This document shows, piece by piece, positions 16,801-24,244 of a stretch of DNA of 64,000 nucleotides (position 1 is the first letter of the stretch; each line of letters starts with the position of its first letter). Position numbers and translations under genes: made by a program. The notes beneath the pieces are model-generated. The model saw only the letters and a program-made list of their open reading frames with translations, was not told where the DNA came from and did not search any database. Source of the DNA: JAFGBM01 sp964610155 (GTDB lineage: Bacteria > Actinomycetota > Actinomycetes > Actinomycetales > Demequinaceae); NCBI GenBank assembly GCA_964610155.1, contig CAZSUY010000001.1, positions 124,001-188,000 on the forward strand. The letters run 5' to 3'.

Positions 16801-18693
16801 GTCGTGTGAGCGCAGCGCCCGGAGAACGTCCCATACCACCTTGTATCGGTCGGTCTTGTCGAGCGCCTCGTCCGGCTCCATCCCGCCGGGTACTGCGACG
16901 GGGATGATGACGTACCCATAGTTCTTGTCCGGCGAGAGTCTCATCACCCGGCCCACGGACTGGACGACGTCGACGACGGAGTTGCGGGGGTTGAGGAACA
17001 AGACGGCATCGAGGGCGGGAACGTCAACCCCTTCGGACAGGCATCGGGCATTCGACAGGATCCGGCACACGCCATCGCCTGCATCCTCGGCTTTCAGCCA
17101 CGCGAGCTTCTCGTTGCGGATGAGGGCGTTCATCGTGCCGTCAACGTGCTCGGCTTCGCATACGAGATGGATGCCCTTCTCCGTCTCGCGGTTCATCGTG
17201 TCGCTGATACCGCGGAAGGCCGCCGCAGTCTGCGCTGAGGACTTGATTGTTGAGGAGAAGGCGACTGCACGACGCATCGGGTCAGTATCGCCGTGGAAAT
17301 CCTCATCAAGCCTGCGTTTTGTGAGGGCGTTCCAGCATCCGACGAGCTTCGCAACTTCGGGGAGTTCCAACTCCGCGCCACCGCCAAACACCGTCGATTG
17401 AAAGAGGCGGGCCACTGCCGCCTCTGAGACTGTAAGCACGAGGACCTTGTAGTCCGTGAGCAGACCCCGGTCGATGGCCTCTCCGAACGCGAGCCGGTGG
17501 AACAGCGGTCCATACGTGGCCTCGTTGTCCATCGACGCCAGGACGATCGCGCCGTCGACCGCCTTCTTCTTCGCGTCCTCGCCGTACACGCGTGGGGTGG
17601 CGGTCATGTAAAGGCGCTTCGCCCCCCGAATGAACGCCTCGTCATGAACCTTCGTGAAGGCCGATTCGTCCTCCGTGCCGAGTTGCGCGCCCGTAGTGCG
17701 GTGTGCCTCATCACAGACGATCAAGTCGAACGCAGGAAGGCCCAACTCCTGAGCCTTCGATACCTCAGCGATCGACTGATAGGTGGAGAAGATGACCGTG
17801 ATCGCATCCGGCGCCAGTTTCGGATCTGCATGGGCTGCGATCTTCTCCGCCGTCGTCGTCGGGGGGATCACAAGGTCATGAGCCGACACGTCCTCGCCCA
17901 GATTCACCTTCCGACTCCCCTTGCCCACCTTGGTGTCGGAGCAGACCGCGAGGAACCGCATCGGCGCCTCGGCCTGCGTCGACCACTCACGCAACGACTG
18001 GGAGATGAGGGAGATGGACGGGGCAAGGAAGAGCACGCTCCCGCCGGGCTTGACTGTTTCCTCAGCGAGCTTCAATGCCGCAAACGTCTTCCCTGTCCCG
18101 CACGCCATCACCAACTTGCCACGGTCATGCGTCTCGAAACCAGCGATCACGTCGCGTATGGCCTCACGCTGGTGCGCCCATATCTTGTTCGGCTTCGCAC
18201 GCTTGAGTTCGTCCGGCCATTTTAGTTGTCGTAGAAGCTCCCACTCGACCGGACTGTCCACGAGTTGTTGGAGCCCGATCCTGACCGTCGGGATCTGCTG
18301 ATCGGCGAGGGCGTCCTCGGCGTTCGCCGACCACCTGTCAGTTGTACTGATGATGAGGCGCGATGTAAACGGGTGCTTGCCTGAGGCGGTGAAGAACGAG
18401 TCGATGTCCGACTTCAGTAGGGCGTGGTCCGGATCGTAGAACTTGCACTGAATGGCGCACACCCCGGCGCCTTCGCGCTCGATCGCCACGAGATCAATAC
18501 CGACGTCCCTACGGCTTGGTGCGTCCGGCCACTCGCTATACGGCATGACTGCAACGAACTGGTCCGCGTACAGCGGATCCGCCATGAGGTAGCGGACCAT
18601 CAACTCCTCGAACAGGGTGCCCTTGTCGCGGATGTCCGTCGCATGAGCGCGCATGTCCTCTAGCACGTCCTGCAACGTCACCGTGGCCGACAT
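13864..18693 (-). CDS. Type ISP single-polypeptide restriction-modification enzyme (LlaGI/LlaBIII-like)
   Basis: The 1609-residue product shows all expected domains in order. A Mrr-like nuclease has D67 in DVGIDLVA and QxK at 82-84 (AIQCKFY). An SF2 helicase has Walker A ACGTGKTF near 198, DEAH near 328, YMTATPRVYG, and motif VI QSVGRVMRL. A gamma-class N6-adenine methyltransferase has motif I DPFTGTGTF near 886 and motif IV NPPY near 994. A C-terminal target-recognition region from about 1100 sets specificity. Enzymes of this type methylate one strand of an asymmetric site and translocate along DNA before cutting. All catalytic residues appear intact. GGGAGA lies five bases before the ATG. 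It heads a four-gene operon and is divergent from the 18815 gene. Confidence 0.9.
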   Translation of the reverse strand: MSATVTLQDVLEDMRAHATDIRDKGTLFEELMVRYLMADPLYADQFVAVMPYSEWPDAPSRRDVGIDLVAIEREGAGVCAIQCKFYDPDHALLKSDIDSFFTASGKHPFTSRLIISTTDRWSANAEDALADQQIPTVRIGLQQLVDSPVEWELLRQLKWPDELKRAKPNKIWAHQREAIRDVIAGFETHDRGKLVMACGTGKTFAALKLAEETVKPGGSVLFLAPSISLISQSLREWSTQAEAPMRFLAVCSDTKVGKGSRKVNLGEDVSAHDLVIPPTTTAEKIAAHADPKLAPDAITVIFSTYQSIAEVSKAQELGLPAFDLIVCDEAHRTTGAQLGTEDESAFTKVHDEAFIRGAKRLYMTATPRVYGEDAKKKAVDGAIVLASMDNEATYGPLFHRLAFGEAIDRGLLTDYKVLVLTVSEAAVARLFQSTVFGGGAELELPEVAKLVGCWNALTKRRLDEDFHGDTDPMRRAVAFSSTIKSSAQTAAAFRGISDTMNRETEKGIHLVCEAEHVDGTMNALIRNEKLAWLKAEDAGDGVCRILSNARCLSEGVDVPALDAVLFLNPRNSVVDVVQSVGRVMRLSPDKNYGYVIIPVAVPGGMEPDEALDKTDRYKVVWDVLRALRSHDERLEATIHTLDPKRPKGGAILIDTWPSPADGEEGTISERFEQGLLDLGDTTQWSEAIFARLVKKVGQRMYWEQWGRSVAAIAEAHVTRINALLDATGSTVGPAFESFLQGLQASLNPSITRADAVNMLAQHLVTRPVFQALFEGYDFTSHNAVAQVMEEMLATLDEHNLETENKQLEGFYESVRLRLGGDIDDAGRLRFVNELYEKFFKMAFPKVADQLGIVYTPVEIVDFIIRSVEHVLNEEFEASMSDKGVHVLDPFTGTGTFIVRLLQSGIIKPEDLLYKYTHELHCNEILLLAYYIAAINIEAAFHGIHDGDYVPFPGAILADTFQMTEEGDVLDTKVFTTNNDRMQEQLDLDIRVIIGNPPYSGAQKSENDGAKNLPYPSLDASIRDTYAQLSAAGLKKLYNSETRAMRWASNRIGDSGIIAFVTNGKFVKSNSGDGLRRAIEREFDRAWIFDLRGDQREGDWRREGGKVFDAGSQNSIAIVVLARRPGNGAEHQVFYSDIGDYLSREQKLRRVDESAGVSGLVWSSVVSNAEGDWLEPRDAQYLTFSPLGAKGSSERAIFKTYSLGVVTNRDAWVYNFSRAAVGRSVGQLVGAYEEQRKRFVDWLARDGKAASDQLVEGFIDRDETRIKWTRSLKSDLRRAKKLSFDDSHIVVANYRPFARQRMYFDRRLNEMVYQVPSLFPTPDHGNIVIAPTGAGAASTFSVLATDAVPNLDAIEKAQCFPRYYYERVEPGEDLFTASNDEVTYTQHDAIADEALADYRVNYGAEVSKDDIFYYVYGLLHSPDYRTAYAADLKRMLPRIPMVASVDDFHAFVTAGRDLAALHIGYETVTPYPLQITGEPGLGVVGDSLYDWYRVEKMRYGGTAREKDRSTVIYNPRITVTGIPAEAHDYMLGSRSAIDWILDRYRVKTDKASGIVNDPNDWSREVGDPRYILDLLGRVVTVSVETVRIVSGLPRIEGWESGNREGLKGKR

Positions 18694-18814
18694 CTGCTCT
18701 CCCCTGCGCTGGCGGATTGTCCACCTCTGAGACTAGCGGGATGGGGTACGCGGTGGGGCGTTGGCGTCGGACCCTCATGTAAGACTGGCTACCACTGTCA
18801 ACGGAGATGGGGGT

Positions 18815-19477
18815 GTGGAGATGAGCCCGAGTACCCCGCAGCGCGAGGAGTTGGATCTCGCGACACGCAATCACGGACTCCGGCCCGGCGTCGGCTTCCA
18901 GGACTCGATCGAACTCGATGGCTGGGAGAAGCAGAGCCTGTGGGGGTGGGACCACCAGACGGACACCTTCTATGCGCAACTGTGGAGGAACGAGAACCGC
19001 GGCGACGCCCCCGATGTGTGGCTTAGCGGAGAGAGCCGCCCCTTGCTGTCGCCCGAGTGCGTCGTCCGCGAGATGGTCGCGCGGTTGGATCGGATGCCTT
19101 TCGTCATCATGAACGCCCTGGGACTGCGGGACCCCGATCCCGTCCTGCCATCGCGGGAGGCCATCGGCGAATGGTTGCACGACGAACTTGACCGCGCTGG
19201 GGTGGATCTCGCCGACGATGACGTGCGCGACGAGTTCATCCGGGACCTCGAGGCTCGGGGGTTGGACGGATGGACGGTGGGAACCCTCTCCAGCCTGCTG
19301 TGGCTCGCTGGCCAGCAACGCATCTCCCCTGTGTCGACCATATGGTTTCCCCCTGTCGCCGAGGCCGTGTGCGCTGAGCGGCTGGTCGTCGCCGGGTACA
19401 TCTACGCAGACAGCCCTGACAACGAATATTTGACGGCCGCCCACCGCGTTCTCCATTGGGATGGGGTGTCGACATGA
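18815..19477 (+). CDS. Unknown protein paired with a VbhA-like gene
   Basis: A GTG at 18815 with GGAG upstream gives 220 aa; the ATG at 18821 is an alternative start two codons later. The sequence is soluble and acidic. It has a strand-rich first third (GWEKQSLWGWDHQTDTFYAQ), then LLSPECVVREMVARLDRMP, and a C-terminal part containing TVGTLSSLLWLAGQQRIS. I do not recognise the family. It has no Fic motif (HxFxxGNGR), which is the usual partner of a VbhA antitoxin. The stop overlaps the ATG of the next gene (ATGA), so the two are translationally coupled. It is divergent from the type ISP operon with a 121-bp shared promoter region. Confidence 0.65.
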   Translation: MEMSPSTPQREELDLATRNHGLRPGVGFQDSIELDGWEKQSLWGWDHQTDTFYAQLWRNENRGDAPDVWLSGESRPLLSPECVVREMVARLDRMPFVIMNALGLRDPDPVLPSREAIGEWLHDELDRAGVDLADDDVRDEFIRDLEARGLDGWTVGTLSSLLWLAGQQRISPVSTIWFPPVAEAVCAERLVVAGYIYADSPDNEYLTAAHRVLHWDGVST

Positions 19478-19773
19478 CCGAATGGCAGGAACGGTACCGG
19501 CACGTCTACGCGGACCTCGACTCCGTAGCACGGCACCGGGTGCTCGACACCATTCAGAACGGCGTTCTATCGGGCTGGGAAACCACCGAGGACGACGTCC
19601 GTCGCGTGGTGCGGCTCGAGCTCGGCGAGATCACGGCTGATGAGGCCATCGCTGAAATCGCTGGACGCGCCGACACGCGCATCCTGGCCCGGGAAGAGCA
19701 CCAGTTCGACGACGGCCAGGGTCGGACGTATCGCACCGGGTTTGACGGGCCCTCTCGTCGCAGGGGTTCATAA
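19474..19773 (+). CDS. VbhA-like antitoxin-family protein
   Basis: The product is 99 aa, starting MTEWQERYRHVY. The centre reads VLDTIQNGVLSGWETTEDDV, followed by RRVVRLELGEITADEAIAEI. The second part matches the GEIT.DEA helix pair typical of VbhA-family antitoxins, small three-helix proteins that block Fic toxins by inserting an inhibitory helix. The C-terminal 30 residues are basic and disordered. The start is set by the ATGA overlap with the upstream gene. No Fic protein is encoded in the element. Either the coupled upstream protein is an unrecognised partner, or this is an orphan. Confidence 0.55.
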   Translation: MTEWQERYRHVYADLDSVARHRVLDTIQNGVLSGWETTEDDVRRVVRLELGEITADEAIAEIAGRADTRILAREEHQFDDGQGRTYRTGFDGPSRRRGS

Positions 19774-19917
19774 GCCGCCCGGATCGAACTACGCCACAAG
19801 TGGGACGGCGCTGACCGTAACCATCTCAGCGAAGAGTTATGGACTTCCTTCACGACGAATTGGGGCGCTAGCGATCTCGGAACTCACCGCGGCATAATTA
19901 CGGCCAACTGAACTCGC

Positions 19918-20931
19918 ATGGTGGAGAGAAACTACACCACTACCCGGAACGTCACCCCTAGGGTTGAGGTCATGCAGGAAGTTGAGGTCATACAGGACAC
20001 AAACACGGCGGCGCTGGTTGTTTCTTGGATCAGTCTCAGCATCGCCATTCTTGCGCTCGCGTGGTCACCGTTTCAGCACTGGCTGAGCGGAGGCAGGCTC
20101 CGAGTCAGTCTGGATAGTGTCATCTGGGACAGCCTAGGTGGCGTCTTCTCTCGGGATTCGGGAGTGTGGGAGTTACCGGCTGACAACTCGCTGAAATGGC
20201 AGCCCACGAGGTACTACTTTGAGGCAGCACGCGTGACGGTCGCCAACCGTGGCAGGCTCCCGGTTTCGATTTCCGTTCCAGTGCTCAGAGTGGGCGGAAC
20301 TGGAAACAAGCATTACACCATAGGTCTACCTATGCTGCCTGCTGGTATTCACGAGCCGCCAAAGTCCGGCGAGCAGAGCACATACCGCATTGAGCCATAC
20401 GGTGCGATCAGTTTCATGTTCGACTACTGGCCCTCGGTTCAGGCCATGAGGCCTAGAAGTGTGGGGAACGAGTTGATGTTCCGCGCGCAGGTGCGGACGC
20501 TCGGCACGGGGAAAGAGACGCGCTCACCCAGAGGTTCTTCATGGCATATACCCAATGACCGCTTCTCCTCGCGCGCAACCGTTGTCGCGCTACCTCACGA
20601 CTTGGTCGCCTGGCGTCATCTCGTAATGATCAATGCGCTGTTTGGCGACGAGAATGACAAGGCACCAGTATCAATAGGGTCGCTAGACATGATCATGATG
20701 GAGCTCTTTGAGCGATTCGAGGAAACCCCATCGAAGAAGGACTTCTTGAAGGAGTTTCAGGCCGTGGCGAATACCCTCAAGATCAACACCTTGAACAAGT
20801 ATTGGTCCGTGGGCTGCGCATACTCTATCTACAACGCGATTGAGCGCTACCCCGGGCCACTGGAACCGTGGACCGGAGGGTTGAGCCACAAGCGCACGTC
20901 AACCGACACGTCGAGCACTTCAGAGGGCTAG
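19918..20931 (+). CDS. Unknown protein with one N-terminal membrane helix
   Basis: The product is up to 337 aa. A single hydrophobic stretch near residues 32-50 (AALVVSWISLSIAILALAW) is followed by a beta-rich domain with RVTVANRGRLPVSISVPVLR, which looks immunoglobulin-like. The C-terminal half is helical. The start is uncertain. ATG 19918 has no clear ribosome-binding site, and ATG 19972 lies behind AGGG but follows a short imperfect repeat of GTTGAGGTCATNCAGGA. The gene has lower GC and less biased third positions than host genes, a sign of transfer. No family is recognised. Nearby islands often encode such short membrane-anchored proteins with defence genes, but no function can be assigned. 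Confidence 0.55.
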   Translation: MVERNYTTTRNVTPRVEVMQEVEVIQDTNTAALVVSWISLSIAILALAWSPFQHWLSGGRLRVSLDSVIWDSLGGVFSRDSGVWELPADNSLKWQPTRYYFEAARVTVANRGRLPVSISVPVLRVGGTGNKHYTIGLPMLPAGIHEPPKSGEQSTYRIEPYGAISFMFDYWPSVQAMRPRSVGNELMFRAQVRTLGTGKETRSPRGSSWHIPNDRFSSRATVVALPHDLVAWRHLVMINALFGDENDKAPVSIGSLDMIMMELFERFEETPSKKDFLKEFQAVANTLKINTLNKYWSVGCAYSIYNAIERYPGPLEPWTGGLSHKRTSTDTSSTSEG

Positions 20932-20998
20932 CCCAAGCGCCGTGAGTTTCGAGACCGCGCGATCGGCAGCGACGAGGGTTCAGTGTCCGCTCGCTCAG

Positions 20999-21024
20999 GG
21001 GATGTATTGGCGAGTAGTGGGGTT
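20999..21024. repeat. 26-bp direct repeat, copy 1
   Basis: The 26 bases differ from 21927-21952 at one position only (T for C within GGCGAGYAGTGG). On the minus strand both copies read in one frame as N-P-T-T/A-R-Q-Y-I-P, which suggests they are relics of the same coding end. The two copies bracket the 21084-21881 gene. Confidence 0.6.
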
Positions 21025-21083
21025 CCCGGTTCGGGTCCCCGTGGCCAGTCGCAGGGCGGAACACCGTCTGCCGCGAACTCCTC

Positions 21084-21881
21084 TTAGGTAGCCGGTGCGG
21101 GCGGAGCTTCCAGCGCAGCCTTCAGTGAGGCCTTGATCTCCTTCGTTCGCATCTCAAGTCCACGCGCGAACTCTCCCGACTCGAGGGCGGAGCGCAGTGT
21201 CTCGGGAGTGCGACTGTCCCGAAATGGTCCCGTCTTGTGCTCCTGCCACCGCCGCCACAAGTCCTCGGTTTGAAACGGAGGATCGTTGCCGGTATCGCGG
21301 ATGAGAATCGGGAGTTCGATCGCCATTCTCAGTTGGTCCAGTAGGTCCGTGAGCGCATCAAGATCTCGGCCCAGCGCATGAACCTGAACCCCGAGGCGGT
21401 CGGACATGTCTTTCGACGCGACCATGAGAAGATGTCCAGTTCCTCTCAGGTTGCGCATGGGGTCGATCCCATCGTCGGACGGAAGCAAACGCTGAGCGAG
21501 CACCTCCGCAGTCAGGGGCTCGATCGCGTATCGGGTCATACTGCCGAAGTGATTGAGCAAGTCGTCAATCGACTCGCCCACGACCGGGTCGAGGAGCGCC
21601 AGTACCCGGTCGATTGCGCCTAATTCCACGACCCACGACTCGCGTGCACGGACTGCCCCCTGATGATCGGCCAAGGCTCGCGTCGATTGTGCGTAGCCAT
21701 AGGTGATTCCAACAAGAAGAACTGTCGCAAGGCCCTGAAGTACAGCGGCCGCGACCGTAGCGTTCCGCTCTGCAAGTGATGGCCACGCAACCCAAATCAT
21801 TGCGCACGCGAGGACCAGCAGACAGCCCAGGGTCCCTAGCCTCTGCAATCGCTCGGAGCGCTTCGATGTGAACCGTGCCAC
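21084..21881 (-). CDS. Unknown two-helix membrane protein
   Basis: The product is 265 aa. Two membrane helices lie at the N-terminus (about residues 13-33 and 42-62). After a short basic connector comes a soluble, mostly helical domain of about 200 residues with DRVLALLDPVVGESIDDLLNH and DLDALTDLLDQLRMAIELP. The C-terminus ends in an Ala/Pro tail. The family is not recognised. It lies inside the integrative element and is flanked on both sides by a 26-bp direct repeat, as if it were a cassette. The 265 aa are encoded on the opposite strand to the preceding 337-aa gene. Confidence 0.6.
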   Translation of the reverse strand: MARFTSKRSERLQRLGTLGCLLVLACAMIWVAWPSLAERNATVAAAVLQGLATVLLVGITYGYAQSTRALADHQGAVRARESWVVELGAIDRVLALLDPVVGESIDDLLNHFGSMTRYAIEPLTAEVLAQRLLPSDDGIDPMRNLRGTGHLLMVASKDMSDRLGVQVHALGRDLDALTDLLDQLRMAIELPILIRDTGNDPPFQTEDLWRRWQEHKTGPFRDSRTPETLRSALESGEFARGLEMRTKEIKASLKAALEAPPAPAT

Positions 21882-21926
21882 GCCGCGAGCCTATACGAGA
21901 CCCGACCGAAGCCCTTCTCTAGACGG

Positions 21927-21952
21927 GATGTATTGGCGAGCAGTGGGGTTAG
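21927..21952. repeat. 26-bp direct repeat, copy 2
   Basis: This is the partner of 20999-21024, 928 bases downstream, with one mismatch. It lies 46 bases upstream of the start codon of the 265-aa gene. Confidence 0.6.
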
Positions 21953-22402
21953 CGACGGAGATCGCCCCACACTCGGTCGCGAACCTGATGCATTCCAGGA
22001 CCGTGGCCTACCCCATGCCACCTACAACCCGCACGCGGCGCGCACCGAGGCCCGGAATGCTGGGACGTCCGACGATTGGCCAACATGATTGGCAGATTCG
22101 CCAACTCCACGTCAACTAGTTTGCAGTTCACCAGTTCCATTGACTTCCTACACTGACTTCCAACAATGCCCTACTAAATCCCTTTCATCCCTTAACTGCT
22201 TGTATCTCTGTCACACCTCTTGCATCTCACGGATTCAGACGTCTCTCGAGCCCTGAAACGCCCGAATCAGCGTGCAGCAGGGGTGTCTGCTGCTGGCAAC
22301 ACGTCGTGTTGCAGAGCGTTGCGCTTCCAGGTGTTGCTACGTCTTGTTCTCGATCATCAATCTGGCCAAAGGATCCTCGAACGAAATCGGCGGGCAGCAA
22401 AA
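21953..22402. other. 450-bp region without a supported gene
   Basis: The stretch between two minus-strand cargo genes becomes A+T-rich from about 22080. Short ORFs on either strand have no ribosome-binding site and no recognisable sequence. A small inverted repeat TTGGC/GCCAA lies near 22090-22105. It may hold the promoter of the 265-aa gene and decayed remnants linked to the 26-bp repeat. Confidence 0.4.
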
Positions 22403-23170
22403 TCAGGAATCGGGTGCAGCATGCCACCTGAGAGTTTGGCGGTATGGGTTGCCGTCAACCGATTCGAGAGTGACCTCGAACTCGTTGCCGCGGTTGTCGG
22501 CGAAGGTTCCTCGCCACGTCGTCGCATTCTTCAGTTCTTCCATGAGGCGTAGGTCTTGTGCGTCCGAAACCAATTCCTTGTAGTGGCTCTCGACCGTCCA
22601 GCGTGCGTATTGCTCTAGCTCTCTTGGTCCTTCAATGAATGGAACTTGCCGGGCAGTAGAGCCGCCAAATCTCTGAGAGAACTTGTTCAGGAGCGCCATT
22701 GTCGCGGTTGCTACTGTGCCGGCGACAGCTCCCTCAAGCGCGTGATCCGCCACGAACATGAGGATTTCGATACCGGATCCGTCGGCACCCCACGAGGCAA
22801 GTCCCTTGTTCTCATCGATGAAATACGGCGAAGACCCGTCTTCATCACCCGATGCAAGGTCAGCAAGTCTGATGAGTTCGGCGAGCACCTCACGGTCGTC
22901 GAACGGATCGGTTCCGAAATCTGGATCGTCAAGCACGATGTTGTACAAGATCGAAGGCGGCCCATCTGGACCTGGTCCGTAGGCAACCGTGATTGTCAGT
23001 CGGTTCACGGAAGAGAACGCGAGACTATCGACCATAGTCCGTACGTTATCGTGCCAAAACTGAATGCACTCCAAGCTGGTTTGTCTTCCGACAAGCACGA
23101 TTCGATATAGATCGTTGCCAATGCCAGCGATTTCGCGTGGGCGCTGGTGCAATGTTGGACCCTTCCTCAC
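22403..23170 (-). CDS. Unknown cargo protein
   Basis: The product is 255 aa and soluble. The N-terminal half has strand-rich segments (VNRLTITVAYGPGPDGPPS, DPFDDREVLAELIRLADLAS). A glycine/alanine-rich helix, ADHALEGAVAGTVATATMAL, near residue 150 could be a short amphipathic or membrane-active helix. The C-terminus ends in RGTFADNRGNEFEVTLESVD, a small beta domain. No family is recognised. Base composition is lower in GC than host genes. It lies 86 bases downstream of the GntR regulator gene on the same strand, but with a gap large enough for its own promoter. Confidence 0.5.
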   Translation of the reverse strand: MRKGPTLHQRPREIAGIGNDLYRIVLVGRQTSLECIQFWHDNVRTMVDSLAFSSVNRLTITVAYGPGPDGPPSILYNIVLDDPDFGTDPFDDREVLAELIRLADLASGDEDGSSPYFIDENKGLASWGADGSGIEILMFVADHALEGAVAGTVATATMALLNKFSQRFGGSTARQVPFIEGPRELEQYARWTVESHYKELVSDAQDLRLMEELKNATTWRGTFADNRGNEFEVTLESVDGNPYRQTLRWHAAPDS

Positions 23171-23256
23171 GCCAGGAACTGATCCGCGCGACCGGTGATG
23201 ATCTGGGGAACCTCAAGACGAGATCGTAGGGGTTTCCACGTCTCAAGCGAGGGTAG

Positions 23257-23958
23257 TCAGTCGAGCCTTCGGCGCAATACCAGGCGTCGTGCCTGGTCGG
23301 GAATCCATACGAACGTCGCCGCTTCCAGTTCCAGAGTCATGAGGCGCAATCCCCGCATCCCATTCCAGGACTCGCCCCCAAACGGGCTTTCGTGTGGCTC
23401 CACCTCGCTCACGACCTCCCTAAGCGTGGGACCCCCAGACCACTCGATCACCGTCAGGTTCGGTCCTTCGGTATACACATCCAGGAAATCCGACCCGGTG
23501 AAGATGTCACGAACCGTTCGGTAGAAGAGCCCGACCATCTCGGAGATCCGGCGACCGGATTCATCCTCAAGCACCTTGGCCTCATCAGGGGTGAGTTCCA
23601 TCCGACCGACCCCTGTTTCTTTCGAGTCGGGACTGAGTTCCCCCAGCCTGACCTTGTCCGAGGCGTGCCGTGCAGCCACATAAGTACCACGCCCTGGCTC
23701 CGTCCTAATCAGCCCCTTGAGAGTCAGGTTGTGAACGATCGCCTGCACCGTGCTCTTCGCTATCCCGTATTCCTTAGCAAGCGCCCGTTGTGTGGGGAGC
23801 TTCATGCCCACGGGGAGCTGACCCATTCGGATGCTCTCCTCCAGGTGGTTTTGCGCATCGACACCCCTCGAGATCAGCGCGCTGTCAGCATCATCGAGAA
23901 CACCCATAGGGCCAGAGTAGCGATCCTGTGAGGAGCGCCAGTCTTGTACTCGTGTCAT
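23257..23958 (-). CDS. GntR-family regulator of the integrative element
   Basis: The product is 233 aa from the ATG at 23958, or 216 aa from an internal ATG at 23907. The winged helix follows the GntR pattern: LPVGMKLPTQRALAKEYGIA, then STVQAIVHNLTLKGLIRTEP and GRGTYVA. The C-terminal effector domain is not one that I can classify. It diverges from excisionase and integrase across an intergenic region with nested palindromes. This parallels the KorSA-type GntR repressors of actinomycete elements such as pSAM2. The ATG at 23958 sits six bases after TAAACT, a good -10 box, so the transcript may be leaderless. A role as repressor of excision and integration genes is inferred from this arrangement. 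Confidence 0.8.
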   Translation of the reverse strand: MTRVQDWRSSQDRYSGPMGVLDDADSALISRGVDAQNHLEESIRMGQLPVGMKLPTQRALAKEYGIAKSTVQAIVHNLTLKGLIRTEPGRGTYVAARHASDKVRLGELSPDSKETGVGRMELTPDEAKVLEDESGRRISEMVGLFYRTVRDIFTGSDFLDVYTEGPNLTVIEWSGGPTLREVVSEVEPHESPFGGESWNGMRGLRLMTLELEAATFVWIPDQARRLVLRRRLD

Positions 23959-23960
23959 AG

Positions 23961-23996
23961 GTACAGTTTACACTTGTGTACTGGTAGCACCGGTAC
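23961..23996. promoter_or_regulatory. Overlapping palindromes between GntR and excisionase genes
   Basis: GTACTGGTAGCACCGGTAC (23978-23996) is a 19-bp palindrome with arms GTACYGGT/ACCGGTAC. It overlaps a wider GTACA-N11-TGTAC pair (23961-23981). Both lie in the 81-bp divergent control region, where a GntR dimer would be expected to bind. The minus-strand -10 box of the regulator (TAAACT) falls inside the second palindrome, which suits autorepression. Confidence 0.55.
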
Positions 23997-24039
23997 GGCC
24001 GAAACGGCCAAATGCCGCGCATCCAGAAAGGCGGTCACG

Positions 24040-24240
24040 ATGGGGAAGAGAGAATTCCTGACTCCCAAGGAGGTCTGTGCCTGGCTTGCGTTGCCCTCCA
24101 GCACGCTTGCCGATCTCAGAGTCCGCGGAGAGGGGCCGGCATTCACGCGGCTCAGCGCCAGGAACATCCGCTACGCCCGTCGAGACGTGAGGGCCTGGCT
24201 CGAGCAGAACCGCTTCGAGGCGGCGGGATCGAGGAGATAG
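24040..24240 (+). CDS. xis: Excisionase-like MerR/HTH_17 DNA-binding protein
   Basis: The 66-residue product starts at ATG 24040 behind AAAGG. It has the small winged-helix layout of Xis/AlpA proteins: FLTPKEVCAWLALPSSTLAD, RVRGEGPAFTRLSARNIRY as wing, and DVRAWLEQN at the end. Such proteins bend attachment-site DNA and steer the tyrosine integrase towards excision. The integrase starts four bases after its stop, so the two form one transcript. They are controlled from the palindrome region upstream. Confidence 0.85.
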   Translation: MGKREFLTPKEVCAWLALPSSTLADLRVRGEGPAFTRLSARNIRYARRDVRAWLEQNRFEAAGSRR

Positions 24241-24244
24241 CGAG

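Noticed and set aside
18536..19531. 331-residue minus-strand frame
   Set aside because: It is antisense to the 18815-19773 genes and overlaps the start of the type ISP gene; composition is shadow-like.
21949..22140. Short minus-strand frame in the gap upstream of the 265-aa gene
   Set aside because: No ribosome-binding site, no known sequence, and it includes the 26-bp repeat relic.
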